Origin: Membranipora membranacea | Taxonomy: Eukaryota; Bryozoa; Gymnolaemata; Cheilostomatida; Membraniporidae | Length of the DNA: 64,000 nt | Assembly (NCBI GenBank): GCA_914767715.1 | Contig: OU612067.1 | Span: 17,923,001-17,987,000, forward strand | Direction: 5' to 3' | Shown: piece after piece, positions 1 to 13,100 of the stretch | Numbering within the stretch: position 1 is the stretch's first letter | Layout: every line of letters starts with the position of its first letter | The notes under the pieces: model-generated | What the model was told of the DNA's origin: nothing | The model's input: only the letters and a program-made list of their open reading frames with translations | Database searches by the model: none | Translations under genes and position numbers: made by a program

Positions 1-251
1 ACCAAAGGTCACTATCTGGCAAAATTGGCAGGGAATCATGGACATTGCAGAATTTATAACATCATTGGCTGATGGAAGCTTAAAAGTGAAGATACCAAAA
101 GCTGAACTTATATATATAGTTGAATCGATAAGTAACAGAGCACGTGGCATCCCAACATCGGGTTCGAGAGATGTTACCCTATCCTCACTTAAATCTAAAA
201 CTCTAGTGCTTTTCATATTTTTACTGTCTAACAAAAGTAATACATCAGGAC
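1..251 (-). pseudogene. Detached downstream part of the NHL-repeat exon
   Basis: Read on the minus strand, the frame from position 243 down to the window edge has no stop for 81 codons. If the element at 252-538 and one copy of its target duplication are removed, this frame joins the NHL exon at 539-1303 exactly in frame. The predicted residues after GPD read VLLLLDSKNMKSTRVLDL, which has the hydrophobic-D-x-x-N-x-x-R-V-x-D spacing of an NHL blade and resembles blades upstream in the same protein. The part is cut off from its start by stops in the inserted element. It continues beyond the window edge, so the true end is not seen. The plus-strand ORF over the same bases is an antisense shadow. 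Confidence 0.62.
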
Positions 252-538
252 CACTGAATTAGATTCTTCTCTTAGAATGGAAATAGTATCATAGCGTTAT
301 ACGGTTAGGACACTAAACACAGGGACCCATCTGACTGTTATCTGATTGGCTGTCCCTAGTAGCATGAATAATTAGCCTGAGAAATTGTCTTGTTTACAAT
401 GTTGCAAGCAGTAATTATACCCCTACAGTGTCGATGATTAGGGCATTTCTAGATTGCTACTAGGGACTGGCTATTTTTGCAAGCCCTTTGTTTTGCAAAA
501 GAAAGCTAATGATGCTATTCCAGATATGGAATTCAATG
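252..538. mobile_element. hAT-like MITE inserted in the NHL exon
   Basis: The element is flanked by an 8-bp direct repeat, ATCAGGAC, at 244-251 and 539-546. Its ends are inverted (CACTGAATT at the left; CATTGAATT when the right end is reverse-complemented). Eight-bp duplications and short inverted ends starting CA are typical of hAT transposons. Internally, GTCCCTAGTAGC near 351-362 pairs with GCTACTAGGGAC near 457-468. It has no coding capacity. A diverged relative lies at 43997-44268 inside an intron of the receptor gene, which shows that it is a dispersed family. Confidence 0.72.
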
Positions 539-1303
539 ATCAGGACCTATGAACATGAGGCCAGTTGGGTACATGAACAATGAATTAAGTAGAGTGCTGT
601 CTCTGTATCCTATGTTGTTTGGTGACCCTGCTATCAGTGCGATGTACCGATCGCTGTAGTTTATTTTGTAGACTGTAGACTCTGGGAAGGACGTGACATA
701 TATGTCTCCATTTTTGTTCTGAGTGAGATAGGACACATGTTTCAAGGTTTGAGTTGCTTTGAATGTGCCTACAATCCCACTTTTGATACCAACAGTTCGC
801 ACCGCACTGTTCCCACTGTCAGTAACAAGAAGCTGGCTGGAGTTCTGATTGTCGACCAGTAGATAAAATGGATTGTGGAATTTACCCGGCCTCCCATCTT
901 CTATGCCGTAGTCCGTGTCACACGTCCCACTGTGGTGACTAGTAGATCTATTGTTTCTATTGATCATCCTTAGACAGTTGTTGTAGTAGTCAGTAACAAT
1001 GAGCTGCTCAGGTGACACTTGGATAAGACCGGATACATTATCGAACATGGCATCTTGCCCAGTACCCTCCCTGTAGCCACTGTAGCTAGTATTCCCTGCG
1101 ATCACTGTAGTCGTGCTTGTAGGAGTTTTCCCATCCCATGTAAGGACTGATGATCCGTCTGTGTAAATAATATTCCCTGGCTGGTACCAGTCCTCTGCCA
1201 CATCGACAACAGTAGCTTTGGTTGCTTTGAGATCCTCATAATAGTTGATCTTGGATCCGTTAATTCTATAAGAAACATCAAATGGGAGGTGAACTGACTT
1301 CAA
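533..1303 (-). CDS. NHL-repeat protein, partial
   Basis: This 256-codon open frame encodes part of a beta-propeller of the NHL/SMP-30 type. At least three blades are visible: a segment ending LIVTDYYNNCLRMI, one ending LLVTDSGNSAVRTV, and one with DIYVTSFPESTVYKI. NHL propellers usually bind protein or RNA, or form extracellular scaffolds; which applies here is unknown. There is no good ATG at the 5' end, so this is probably an internal exon; plausible acceptors lie near 1266 (a pyrimidine-rich TTTCTTATAG on the minus strand) or near 1298. The TGA at 533-535 lies inside the inserted MITE, so the present C-terminus is not the ancestral one; the frame formerly continued into 1-243. Confidence 0.72.
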   Translation of the reverse strand: MKSVHLPFDVSYRINGSKINYYEDLKATKATVVDVAEDWYQPGNIIYTDGSSVLTWDGKTPTSTTTVIAGNTSYSGYREGTGQDAMFDNVSGLIQVSPEQLIVTDYYNNCLRMINRNNRSTSHHSGTCDTDYGIEDGRPGKFHNPFYLLVDNQNSSQLLVTDSGNSAVRTVGIKSGIVGTFKATQTLKHVSYLTQNKNGDIYVTSFPESTVYKINYSDRYIALIAGSPNNIGYRDSTLLNSLFMYPTGLMFIGPDH

Positions 1304-1417
1304 TCAGTGGTGAAATTCTTTTTCATTTCATTTTGGTATGCTTTTGATTGGAAAAAAGTATTTTTAAGCAAATTCAGACCTTCCCTGGGGTGCACATTTT
1401 TATCTGTTTGTGTTAGA

Positions 1418-2012
1418 CAGTGTACTCGCTGCAAAATAGCTGCAGTGTACTCACTGCAAAATAGCTGCAGTGTACTCACTGCAAAATAGCTGCAGTGTAC
1501 TCACTGCAAAATAGCTGCAGTGTACTCACTGCAAAATGGCTACAGTGTACTCGCTGCAAAATAGGTACAGTGTACTCACTGCAAGATAGCTACAGTATAC
1601 TCGCTGCAAAATAGCTACAGTGTACTCACTGCAAGATAGCTACAGTGTACTCACTGCAAAATAGCTGCAGTGTACTCACTGCAAAATTGCCACAGTGTAC
1701 TCACTCCAAAATAGTTACAGTGTACTCACTGCAAAATAGCTATAATGTACTCACTGCAAAATTGCCACAGTGTACTCACTGCAAAATAGCTACAGTGACT
1801 CACTGCAAAATAGCTACAGTGTACTCACTGCAAAATAGCTACAGTGACTCACTGCAAAATAGCTACAGTGTACTCACTGCTAGATAGCTACAGTGTACTC
1901 ACTGCAAAATAGCTACAGTGTACTCACTGCAAAATAGCTACAGTATACTCACTGCAAGATAGCTACAGTGTACTCACTGCAAAATAGCTACAGTGTACTC
2001 ACTGCAAAATAG
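1418..2012. repeat. 25-bp minisatellite, about 23 copies
   Basis: A tandem array of a 25-bp unit built around TACTCACTGCAAAATAGC, with point variants (CTGCAG versus CTACAG) and a few 23-bp units lacking two bases. On the minus strand, the strand of the NHL gene, each unit contains TATTTTGCAG followed by TGAGTAC, so a 3' splice-site-like and a 5' splice-site-like motif overlap in every unit. The array lies just 5' of the NHL exon. Short ORFs across it are artefacts of the repeat. Confidence 0.93.
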
Positions 2013-2282
2013 ACATCATGGGTTTTGGCCTCCCAGGGTTTCCAACTGTCAATGTTACGAATGCGTAGGAGATAGTGTGAAGTGCTTATCTTTCAATTAA
2101 TACTTGTGTTTCATGATCCATCCCTCTGACCACAGCAAATAACAGCAAACACATACCCTGCAAGAGAAAGGGTAGATTTATAAGTGATAGTGTAAGACTC
2201 GGCAGCCAAAATCTCCAAAATGTGTATGTGTTAATGTAATATCAATGGTCTATTGATATGACCAGATCTGCCTAAAATAGGA

Positions 2283-2475
2283 GTAGGAGGTAGCTCAGTT
2301 GGTTAGAGTGCCTGCACTCTTAAGCTCAAGCGTTGGGAGTCTTGGGTTTGAATCCCGCTGCGGTCCACCCACTACTGGGCTCAATCGACACCCCATGTGT
2401 GATCCGACCTGCCTGCAAACTGAGAGCAACTTGGCTTGCAATTTTAACCCAGTAGACAAGGTTTGCTTTGTCATG
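2283..2475 (+). mobile_element. tRNA-derived SINE
   Basis: A tRNA-like head carries an A box (TAGCTCAGTTGG) and a B box (GGTTTGAATCC) about 55 bp apart, but the acceptor arms do not pair and there is no proper 3' end, so it is not a functional tRNA. The body downstream (around CAAACTGAGAGCAACTTGG) is shared, with changes, by the copy on the minus strand at 59475-59665. This identifies a SINE family with a conserved body. Confidence 0.7.
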
Positions 2476-2479
2476 CCTC

Positions 2480-4156
2480 AAGTATCGATCAAGTCCGAAT
2501 TTTTAACACTACATCTTTGTGTTTGAAGGTATCACTACAGACTTACAAAGGTTTTGGGTAGCACGCCAACAAAATCTATGCTATCAAATGTATATGTATC
2601 TACCATTCTGTCATCATACGGTGTGGTGTAATTTACATACCAAGCAGCTGAGGCATGAGGCCCCCATATCCAATGTATTATCTGTCAGAGTTTACCTATC
2701 GTGTGCCAGTTGTGAATCTAGTGAAATCTAATGAACATTACACCGTGTACTGCCTTCTTTATAGTCGACTCTCTATCAGACAAACTAGAACACTGATAGC
2801 TTGTTATGTTAGATTAGTGTGTCGATATTCTGCAAGTCACTCATAAATAGTTCGATAACAGCGCTGAAGTAGGAATACAGTATAAAATGGGAGAAGTCAC
2901 ACATCCCCTTCTTAAAGTGCCTCGACCGGTATATAAGGGCCAGTCAATGTAAAGCGATCACCCAGCCATATCAAATTCAAATGGGGTTAGCAGCATTCAA
3001 ATTCCTCCTGCTTTTTCGGAATTAAGAGGAGAAGCAGTGAATTATTTTTAGTGGGAATCAGACAAGCTGATGCGGAATTGTGTGATACACATGCCCAATA
3101 AATTTTCATTCCAATAATGGCATTGGAAAGTGGTGAAAATATGACTGATGTTATACGAAATTGCCCAGTTCCGATGATTTCAAATCATCCGCTTCAAAAT
3201 ATACGAGCTCTTATTGGTCAATTTTGACGTTATGATTTATGGTTTTAGAGGTTGCCTAGATACCGTTGTCAAGATTGAAATTGACTGTTGTAATTAAACC
3301 CTTTAATCCCAAGTGTGATGAGCCAACACAACAATAGCTATATCATAGCTTCTATTCAACTTTATTTATGGGTGTCTGCGAATCACAATTTCTTATATAA
3401 CACACTTGAGCACTTGAGAACGCAACGTGGACTGGCTGTTAGAGGCGGAGACCAAGGCCATTCTCCGCCTCTAATTACATTGATCAGCCAATGGTCTTGC
3501 CTGTCACTTCACATGATTAATCCCCGTGCACCCCCTTCGATTCCTACCTCTTTAACAATTTCCTTGTTTTAAATCATGTTATCAGCCTGCAACACAATGT
3601 GATAAACAATATTTTTCGTATAGAGACATGTTGTCACAGAGACAGGATATAAATTTAATCTGTCATGTTATTGCAATAATGATAACAACACAGGCATATC
3701 CTGTTCACCAAAACAAAATCATGACCTAGCAATGTACATTCATTTTTTAAAGCAAGCTTCTCAGGATTGACAAGGATAAATTACTAAAACTAATGACAGC
3801 TGGGTAAAGAACAGTTTCAACCAGCAGAAATTGGGGGGGGGGGGTATTAATGTCAGATCAGAGCATTCATATCCATATGAAATTAGACTATTTTATATGT
3901 TTGGAACTTATTTATGTAGTAACTGAGATTGTTGCCGCTCATGTCAGTTCAAAGTAAAAACTGGTTTGTTATGAGATTTTGTTTTATATTTGGGCGTTTC
4001 ATTTTATGGATTGTTTGAGATCCCAATGTCAAATTTCTGATCTACGTTAACTATTGAACTGTTGTATATTCTTGGCTAATAGCATTACTCATCTATCCCT
4101 GTGAATTCTGTTTCGCAATTTGGTAAATTTTATGTACGATGATTGATGTGATTTAG
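2480..4156. other. No gene recognised
   Basis: This stretch has only short ORFs without domain character or convincing splice sites. It holds a small perfect hairpin (3439-3451 with 3462-3474, arms TTAGAGGCGGAGA) and a G run near 3834-3845. The first exon or exons of the Tudor gene should lie here or further upstream, but no ATG exon could be chosen with confidence. Confidence 0.5.
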
Positions 4157-4170
4157 TTTATGTTGATAAG

Positions 4171-7100
4171 GTGGACCTTGATGTAGACAAAGCTGATGAA
4201 GACGAAGCTGACACGGAGTATTCGCCCCGGGTGGATAATATCGGACCTCAGACAGATCTCCCTAAGCTTTTCTTTGATCAAGTTCAACAGCTTTATCAGG
4301 TTGGCCCACTGATATATAATGGATGGATGAGGGGTACAAATCTGACCATGATCAAAAGCGTATGGCTATTTGTGTATGGTTGCATGACCGCATTTCTCAT
4401 CTTTGATTGGTCCGCAAGTTCAGAATCTAGAATAGCTGTACCTTGTAAACTTTTGTCAAGCAGCTTGCCCGAGTTTTTGAAGGCTGTTACTGGGACCTCA
4501 ATCAACGCAATGTAAAAGCTGCCAGATTTATAGCTATATTTAGATCCTGACACAAAGCTTTATATTGATGGCATATCTCCACAAATAGCCACGCTTATGT
4601 GTTTTACAACTGATCCATAATTCTTATCAATGGATTGAAAAACTGTTGTTATCTGAGTGGTAGATATCCTGGTTAGCTTTAGCTTCTGTGTCCTGTTTCA
4701 CAATTATTATCTAAGGGTGTATAATTCATGACTTTATAGCTCTATCTCAACTAAGTGAACCAAGTAAACCAAGGCAACCAAGTAAACATTGCTAACTTAG
4801 ACATGGATGCAAGGACAGATATCCTAATATGTGTGCCAGTGATAGGACTAATTAATTACGTGTATTTATTGCTTACAGTCAAACACATTGAAGCTTGATG
4901 ACATGATTGATGTCGCTTGTGGATACCATCAGGGACCAAACTATCTCTGGCTACAGCCCTCCCCCACAGTCGTGGAAAGGATCCATGAAAATATCTGGTA
5001 GGAATTGTTACATATTTGCCTATTTTTTTATAATCTGTGCCATCTCAAGTGTTTGGAGTTATCTATTCATGCGACAGATTCACTGAGGATCTTAATCGAC
5101 CATAGACTTGATAATTATAAAGTATATATAATTGACTTATGATTGAAAATTTACTAATTGCTGAAGAATTGACCTGGATGGTAACTCCTCTGTTCTAAGT
5201 TCCTTCCATGAACTCTAAAAGTCCTGAATCCCTTATCCTCTAAGTCATGATTGTGGTGTTATTTCCTAACGATTCCATTAAACTGCTATTTTACAAAATG
5301 CAAAATGATCAACATGTTGTTTTGAGATAGAAAGGGGCTCAAAATGCACTGTATCAAACATTTAGAACAAGCTGTTTCTTCAGCAGAATATCCTCTTCAA
5401 ATGAAAACTTACAAAAGGATTGGACGGGATTTAGAATTGGCCAAATTTTCCCTTATCAATTTTGCTTAAAATAGCTTGGTCACGTGGCTACTCTTTTTGT
5501 AGCAGCCGCATGACAAGGCTAGGTTAAAATACCAGTAAAGGCTTATATCCGCTCTAGTAGAAGCCTTAACTCTTACATGATTCCCTTATTTTCTAGCCTT
5601 GGATTAAGTAACCAGATGTTTCCCCTGCTCACAGAGTCACCTGTAATAGGGGATCTCGTACTGGCTAAATATACCCTGGATGAGTACTATTACAGAGCTG
5701 TTGTACAGAAGATTGATGGAGGTGAGTTGAAAGATTCAGTGAAACCTTTTTTTCTTTCAATGATCGTTAAAAACCTATGCCAATCTTATAGTGCACACAT
5801 AGACTAAATATACTTAATATACTTTAGTATATTAAGTATATGAGTGCACATCACACCTGACTCTTGGCACTGATTGAATAGCAAGGTTAAACAACTTCAT
5901 ATCCTGATCTGATGTCACACATGATGTCAACCTACTTAATGACCCCACCTTTGACCACTCGGGATAAATATCAGACCTGACCTGCGCGTACTGTCAAGGC
6001 TGAATATTCAAGAAGTGAGAAGCTTTGTCCGTATCCGATAACAGGTATGGTTTTTGAGCGGAAGCTTCTTATAAGTCGTTTGGAAACTTAACCAGGCTGT
6101 ATCTGTTATGTGTGATAGATGGTGTCACAGTAACACCATGCAATCCTGGTACCACTTTTTGCTCTGTAGCCGAAGGAGAAGAAGTATTCACAGTTTTCTT
6201 CATGGACTATGGTAACATAGAAGTGTCACCTCTCTCGGGACTATTAGATATCGGATCAGAGCTGCCTGCTATCCCACCTCAGGCCTGTCTCTGCTCACTA
6301 GACTCCGTAAGATCTAATTTGATATCTCTCATCGCATAACACCTAACAATAACCTAACACCTAAACTCTCATCGGATAACACCTAACAATAATCATATAA
6401 TTAAGTCTGTCGGTTGAAAATGTTGGTTAAAGTCACAAAGTTTCATCACTCACCACATCCTGGAGAATGGATGGTGAGACAGTGATACCTTGTCTCGATG
6501 TACACCAGAAAAAAGGTCTTTATATGGCCCAGATCTGTTAGTATGATTTGCTATCACATACCTACCTATATTACCCCAAGCACCAAAAATTTCAGGGGAA
6601 ATGACTGTCAACCCAACCAAAATTAGCCCTCGACAGAGGGATTTATTATAATGTATACCCAAGTGTCTGATTTCTTATGTTATGCGAAGGTTATTGCAAC
6701 AAGTTAGTGACCATGCTTGTTTGATGGATGAAAATAGACATTCCGGTCCAATAATACTTGATTCAAAGGCATCATCTCATATATATCGCCACATCATAAA
6801 CGATCAGTTTGAGTTTGATACCGTATACATTGACTATTCTACTATTTCAAGGTATCCCCTCCCATAGCTCTAGGAAAATACACTGAAAAGACTATAGAGT
6901 GGTTTGAGCATCATATCAATACGAAGTTGAGGGCTAAGTTTTACCTATGCGATGATGAGTGTCCCATACTGCTAGCCAAGGTGTACTGTTCAGGTAAAGA
7001 TATCAGTACGGAGATGATTTACCACGGCTACGCTGTCAGAATCGACAACTACACCTTCAAAGACAAATGTGAGTTATTGAAAAGTCTGAACTCTCTTTTT

Positions 7101-10100
7101 TTTGTACTTAACAGAGTTAATGCAATATAGACAGCAGTTATCTTGGAGTGTTAAAATCTTGTTCCCTCTGATGGTGCCCATTGTGTCAGACTGATTTGCC
7201 ATTTCAATATCTGTACATGTAATGTTTAGATGAGAAGATGCCTTATGAAATGAAGGATTTCTACCTCAGTGTTCAACCTCAGTACACTAGGAAGAAAGAA
7301 CAAGTGATCACACCGACCCGCCCGCCTCGACAAACAAGTCAGTCAGGAACCTCTTCTAGATCTATAGCAACTCCTGTGAAAACACAGGTCCCCAAGACAG
7401 CAACAAAGTGAGTAGAAAATGGAGAAAGTTCTAGCCGGCTTAGCATATATCTGGCGCAAAGGAAACAAAAGTCTGCAATTTGTTTATATCTTCATTCTTA
7501 CATGGAATCATTTTGCCGTGTCGCTTATTTTAAACCATGGTTTGTTTCATTTTTTCTCACAATAATTGTGATTCAAACTCCACCATGTTCTGATAGATCA
7601 CTGCCTATGCCTGCTGAAGCCGCCGGATCTATGAGAGAGGAACGAATAAAGGAGCTCCATCAAATCCAGAAACAGAGAATTCAGAACACAATCAGGGCCA
7701 ATGAGAAGAAGTTGTTGGACGATATTGTGGCTGGTCAGTAATTTTTGAATTCACTTTAAAGTATTTTCCACAGAAACAGTAGGATATTGCTTGAACTCAG
7801 AAAAACTCTGCAGGTCCATTTGAGCTGTTTAGAATGAGAGGTCTGGTGAGACCTCTTTGGTGGGCACATATTGTACATCAGGTTGCCATTTATAGTGGGT
7901 TTATCCTAAACTGTAGAAAATGGCCAACACACTTCAATCTTAGTCTCGCGGATTCTATATCTCACTGAATGTTATGACCTTCTCGTGATTTTTCTCACAT
8001 AGATATGGGCAGCAAACCATCACTGAGCTCTACCGCTGATGATGGAGCGGTAGGTCCTGAGAATAGTGAACCTACTGATCTGAATATGGAGAGCTCTGCC
8101 TTACTTGAAATGCAGCAGGCTGAAGAAGTTAATCAACATACAGTCACTCAACAACCAACTGGTAAGTTTGCAGTGTGGTCTACCTACTACACACGCTTTG
8201 TTCGCATGGCGTTTGATTCATTAGTTTATACCGTCAAACTTTCAAAATGCATTTATATATCACAATTCGTACAAGTTTCAGAATTAGCTAGATAACAACA
8301 CTGTAGGCCAGGCACATGTGATTTGATTGCTGTAAACAATGATAGGGAACACCATAAACATATAAATATAAACATAAAATATAAATAAGTATAATTTATG
8401 GGAAACACTTACCTACAGCGATGTAAATGAGCAAATCAGATGATTGCTTAAATAGTGTAAATAAAACACCTGTTCTAGTTCTTACAGGTTCTTACTTGAT
8501 GATGTACCCATATACAGTGTGTTCTTTCAATAGATATACCCTTCAATATTTATCGGACTATGAGATTGATGTTGTCGCTTATTTCAGATGACTCAAGTGT
8601 GAAGACAACTTCTACTACTCACCAGAAGCCAGCTGAAGACCATAAGAAGATCGTAGATGATGAGACACTAAGCCTACTCAAATCAGCATTTCAAAGGCTC
8701 TGTGGTCCCGAGTTTAAACAGAGAACTGAAGAACAATCAAAAAAGGAGAAAAGTCTCACTGACCAATCAAAAAGGGAGAGAAGTCTGGCTGACAAATCAG
8801 AGAAGAAGAGATCAGTCACTGACCTCTCAAATGAAAAGCTTGTTTCAGTGACTCAACCGCAGCGAGATACAGTCAATAAATGTTCTGTTGTCTCTCAAGC
8901 GCAGCTAGCAAAAGTAAGCAGCAGCACGATGTCACATTAACTCAGTTTCCATACAAGTTTCTAAACTATAAGTAAATTTATTGGTTATTGAAAGTTGTAA
9001 GCCTGTGATGTTTCAGAAATTGAAATTCTGTCTTTGAAAGACACGCCTTCACCTTGAAGTTATGCATTATTGAGTTATTAAATTAATCAAATATGTACCA
9101 ATATCTAACCAGATCAGTCAATGCTGGGCCTTCCCATCAGTGTTAGTAAATTAGATGCATATGTATGAGTGCGTTGTGCGTTGTGCGTTGTGCGTTGTGT
9201 CAATCTTATCTGACCCCCATGTTATTATTATATATATATCAGGCTGTAGTCAAGGAGAGAAGACAATCCTCGGATAGTACAGAAGAGCCAATCAATGCAG
9301 CAGCTCACAGAATGATCAAAAATTCACTGGGAATATCAGACAAGGGAGATAAAGCATCCCCGGGACGTCCGGCTATTAGAGAGTATGTGGATGAGCAGAA
9401 GGATGTTAGGTTAGTGTTAGCTTTACTTCACTGAATGTTACTTACTTGTTATTACTGAAATCTTTACGGTAGGTTCATGCAATCTAGGGGCATCTGATCA
9501 GTGTGCGTGGTAATAGTATCACTGGTTGAATATGATAATCATTCATTAGTGCGTATTAACACCGTCACCACAATAGTAACCATGTGTCCCAGAAGGCTGC
9601 GTTGTGGGATTTCATCGATTGCTTTGTGTATTATACCAGGGTATTGAGGGATTTCTCTATTCTTCTCTTTGGGTTCCTGCTACGCTCAGTCATATTTTCT
9701 CTCCTAGTCCGCTCACTCTTATTGGATTATTATTGCTTTCTGTAATACATGTAATATATGCTGTCACAGCCGACATAACTAGTAGTTGTAGTACAAGATA
9801 TTAAATCTGTTATGAATATTAACATCCAAGGCAGAACCCTAAACATACATATTTTTGTTGCGTGGATCATATGCCCTATATGTGTTATGCCCAGTTAATA
9901 ATAAATTATTATTAAGTCTCTGGTTATGCCCGTTAAACTGTAAGTTGATGTTTTACAAGCCCATAATTTCATGCCTATCAGTACTATTGCAATCCCCACC
10001 TCCCACCTTCCCTTTTGATACTTAGGTACTCAAGTGAAGCTGATTACAAGCCGCCCAATGCTAACTCTAGTAGTAGAAGACTTATAGGTAGTGGTAGAAT

Positions 10101-13100
10101 TGTAGCCACTCACAACTCTAACTCTGCAAGTAGTGATGCAAGGCAATCGTGGAACATCACAGAAAGTTGGTCCAAACCGCACACCGATAGCAATGAAAAT
10201 CAAGGCCCAAGGTTAGTTTGTAATGTTGTTCTCGACAGTATGCTTGTTTCTTGGTTCTATGCTAGATCAAGTTTGATCCACTTTTCGCGCATTGGATTTG
10301 CCCCCCCTCCCTCTTCTGACACGCCGAAAGCAAAAAGTGCCTTTGGCGTGTCTGTAGAGGGGGGGGGGGGAGTTCCAATGCGGGCAAAATGGATCAAACT
10401 TGATCTAGTCCTAGTTTTGCTCCTCGCTCGGTGGTGGTCGGGAAATGCTCACCAGGGACTTACACCGTATCCAAAAAATTTATTCCATCCTTGAACTGAC
10501 TAATAAAGAGGGGAAATCTGCGTGTGCTGCTGTTGTTTTGAAACTTATTTGCTCTGAAAGCGTAGTAAAATTTATTATAGTTGTGACTGTATAATATATG
10601 AATTGTTGATATACGTTATCCTATCATCAGGCAAGTTACTGCAACAACTGTCAAAGAAGGCAAGTTGAACAAACCCGTCATCACACAAGGTGTTGAACAA
10701 CCTAACTTACTTCTTGAGAGACCAGATACCAAAGTGCAGTCATCTAATCATGCTAGGTATGCATGAAGCTCTAAGTTAACAGAAATCTGAATTTGGTTCG
10801 CAATATATAAATTTATCAACAAAAACAGCAACAAGCTTACTTGAGTAAACAAGAAATCCACTTGTAATTTTTTACGCTTTGCTGCTAGGTTCTCTGTGAC
10901 CAGTTGCCGTTGATGAATGTATCTGGAGATGTAAGAGGCATAACTAGATCGCTGTGATTGGTCAGATTTTATGAATATTTTCCAACAACTTCTATTTTCA
11001 GTGGCCAGCAGTCTATTGCCAACTCAGTAAAAGCGCCCTCCATGAATCTCCCAACCCAATCCTCAACCAAACATACTCAACCCCAGAATCTCAATACCTC
11101 CAAGTCTAGTCATAATCACAAAGAGGCGACCATGGATACAGCAGAGGAGTCCGCTCAGCAAGGGACTACTCCTGCCTGGTCACAGCAATCTAAAAATGAA
11201 ATCAGGTTTATCGATGCGCCGATCTTCAGCCAGGCTCTCAATGACACAGCCGCAGACTGTTCTATACCGCTGATTATGGATACTGAGCTGCTCACCTCAG
11301 AGGTGGAGATAATCGAAGGCTCTGGTATCCCGTTACCTCCCGATACGAGCTCTGACTTATCACTACACGGAGGACGAAGTACTCACTCCTCTGGAGATAT
11401 GTCTGTCAGTAGTGGATCTCCCGAGCCACAGAGGGATAGTACACCAGAGGTAAGATACTTGATATAGGGTAGGGCTCACTTGGGTAATTGGACAATCATA
11501 ATGTGGTAGACATTATCTGTGTGCCCAGAAACTTATCAACCCGACACATAATATTCAGGGGATAAAATTACACCCACTGTATTTCCATATGTATAGTGAT
11601 GTTTAAACTATATCTAATGTAGATACAAAACTCAGCAGAGACCAAGCCACGATCAATGGATAAAGAATCAGCGATTACTGAGCAGGCGGGCGTTAGATTA
11701 GATCAGAGCCTATCACAGCAGCACGCTGCCGGAGACCCTGCTGCTGCTGCCGGTGACACGACACCTCAGTGTCTCTTATCTCCTCCTAAATGCAACAGCT
11801 CTGTAAGTAAATCTCAAAGTATAACCACAACAATGTTAATTTTTGCTATCATATGGCAGGTTTACTTAATACAGATTGAAGGCCATAATTAGAAGTTGTT
11901 TCAACTTTCTGTGTCAGCTTATGGTTTACTGTGCTGTAATGTCAGCAGTGGATTTTTGTATTCTGTCCCATGCAGCGTTTTTCCTTTTGTGAGGCTTGGA
12001 GTTCTCAACCCACCTAGTCACCAAGTCATCTTCAGAATACACATCAATCATTCATAAATGAACTTTCTACACTAAATACTACACTGAATTATGAGGCGTA
12101 TATATATGATCCCGATTTTGTTATGTTCTAGGACAGAGGTTTTAAGATGGTATGTTCTATCTTGGTTGTGTAATAGTTTCTTGTTGATCTGTTCTGGTCT
12201 ACGAATCCCTTTAACAACCCTATTCCCCCTGTTCTACTGGACGAATAGATTGAAATATAATAAATGTTGAGACGCAGGGTATAATAATGATTTTTTGCAT
12301 TGCGAATGCACACACACTAGGGTAACCACAATCCTGACATTGACTTCTCCAAGCCTCACCCCAAATAGCTTCAACTAGATGGAGTTTGATCAGGTTTGCT
12401 TGCATTCAGAGTTTCTCACCATATACTGAAAATCATTCAACTCCTAACCCCGACTCCAAATCTGATCTAATCTTCAACAGATTAGCCTTTTTTTACGTCT
12501 GCAGATAGATAATTCAGTGGTCCTCGGGTACCATTGTTGAATTGAATTGAAGAAGTGTTTAACTGTAACTTCATTGAAGCAATTGTTTTGTTTATAGGCT
12601 CAAGTTCCAGCCCAAACTCTGGAGATTACTGATACAGCAACTCCAAAAAGGGTCCTCATCTCCCATATAAACACGCCCACTGATCTCTATGTCAATATGT
12701 GTGACAAACAGACTGCCTTACAGTTCACACAAGTTTTAGAGAACATTGGAGAATACTATGATAGGATATTTAATTCTATGCTCAGAACCATGATGGGTGA
12801 CTATAAACCAAAGGTTAGTGGAATCAATGCATCATGTCATATCTCAACAAAGTTGAAACTCATTGATATTTTCATGACAGTGATGTTATGAGTTTTATCC
12901 TTTCCTTATCTCTTGCAAAGCAAACAGCTGTTTTTGGGAGAGAATTTTATTATCACTCTGTAGAGCTGTTATTGAATTTACTCTCACTATTGAATTGGGT
13001 GATGATGCTGCCTTTACCCTTACATTACAATATCAGCAGCGAATTACATACAGTCAGGACACACATACACCATGAACTCCCTCTGCCCGGACATACAAAT

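Noticed and set aside
38-262. Plus-strand 74-codon ORF at the window start
   Set aside because: The opposite strand continues the NHL frame over the same bases, and the plus ORF runs into the MITE; it is an antisense shadow.
1418-2012. CRISPR-like array
   Set aside because: Units are contiguous 25-mers with no unique spacers, in a eukaryotic genome; it is a minisatellite.
2283-2370. A functional tRNA gene
   Set aside because: A and B boxes are present, but the acceptor stem does not pair, and a second copy shares a non-tRNA body; it is a SINE.
3117-3133. ATGGCATTGGAAAGTG as the first exon of the Tudor gene
   Set aside because: The phase would fit an acceptor at 4157, but the donor GTGAAA is weak and nothing else supports it.
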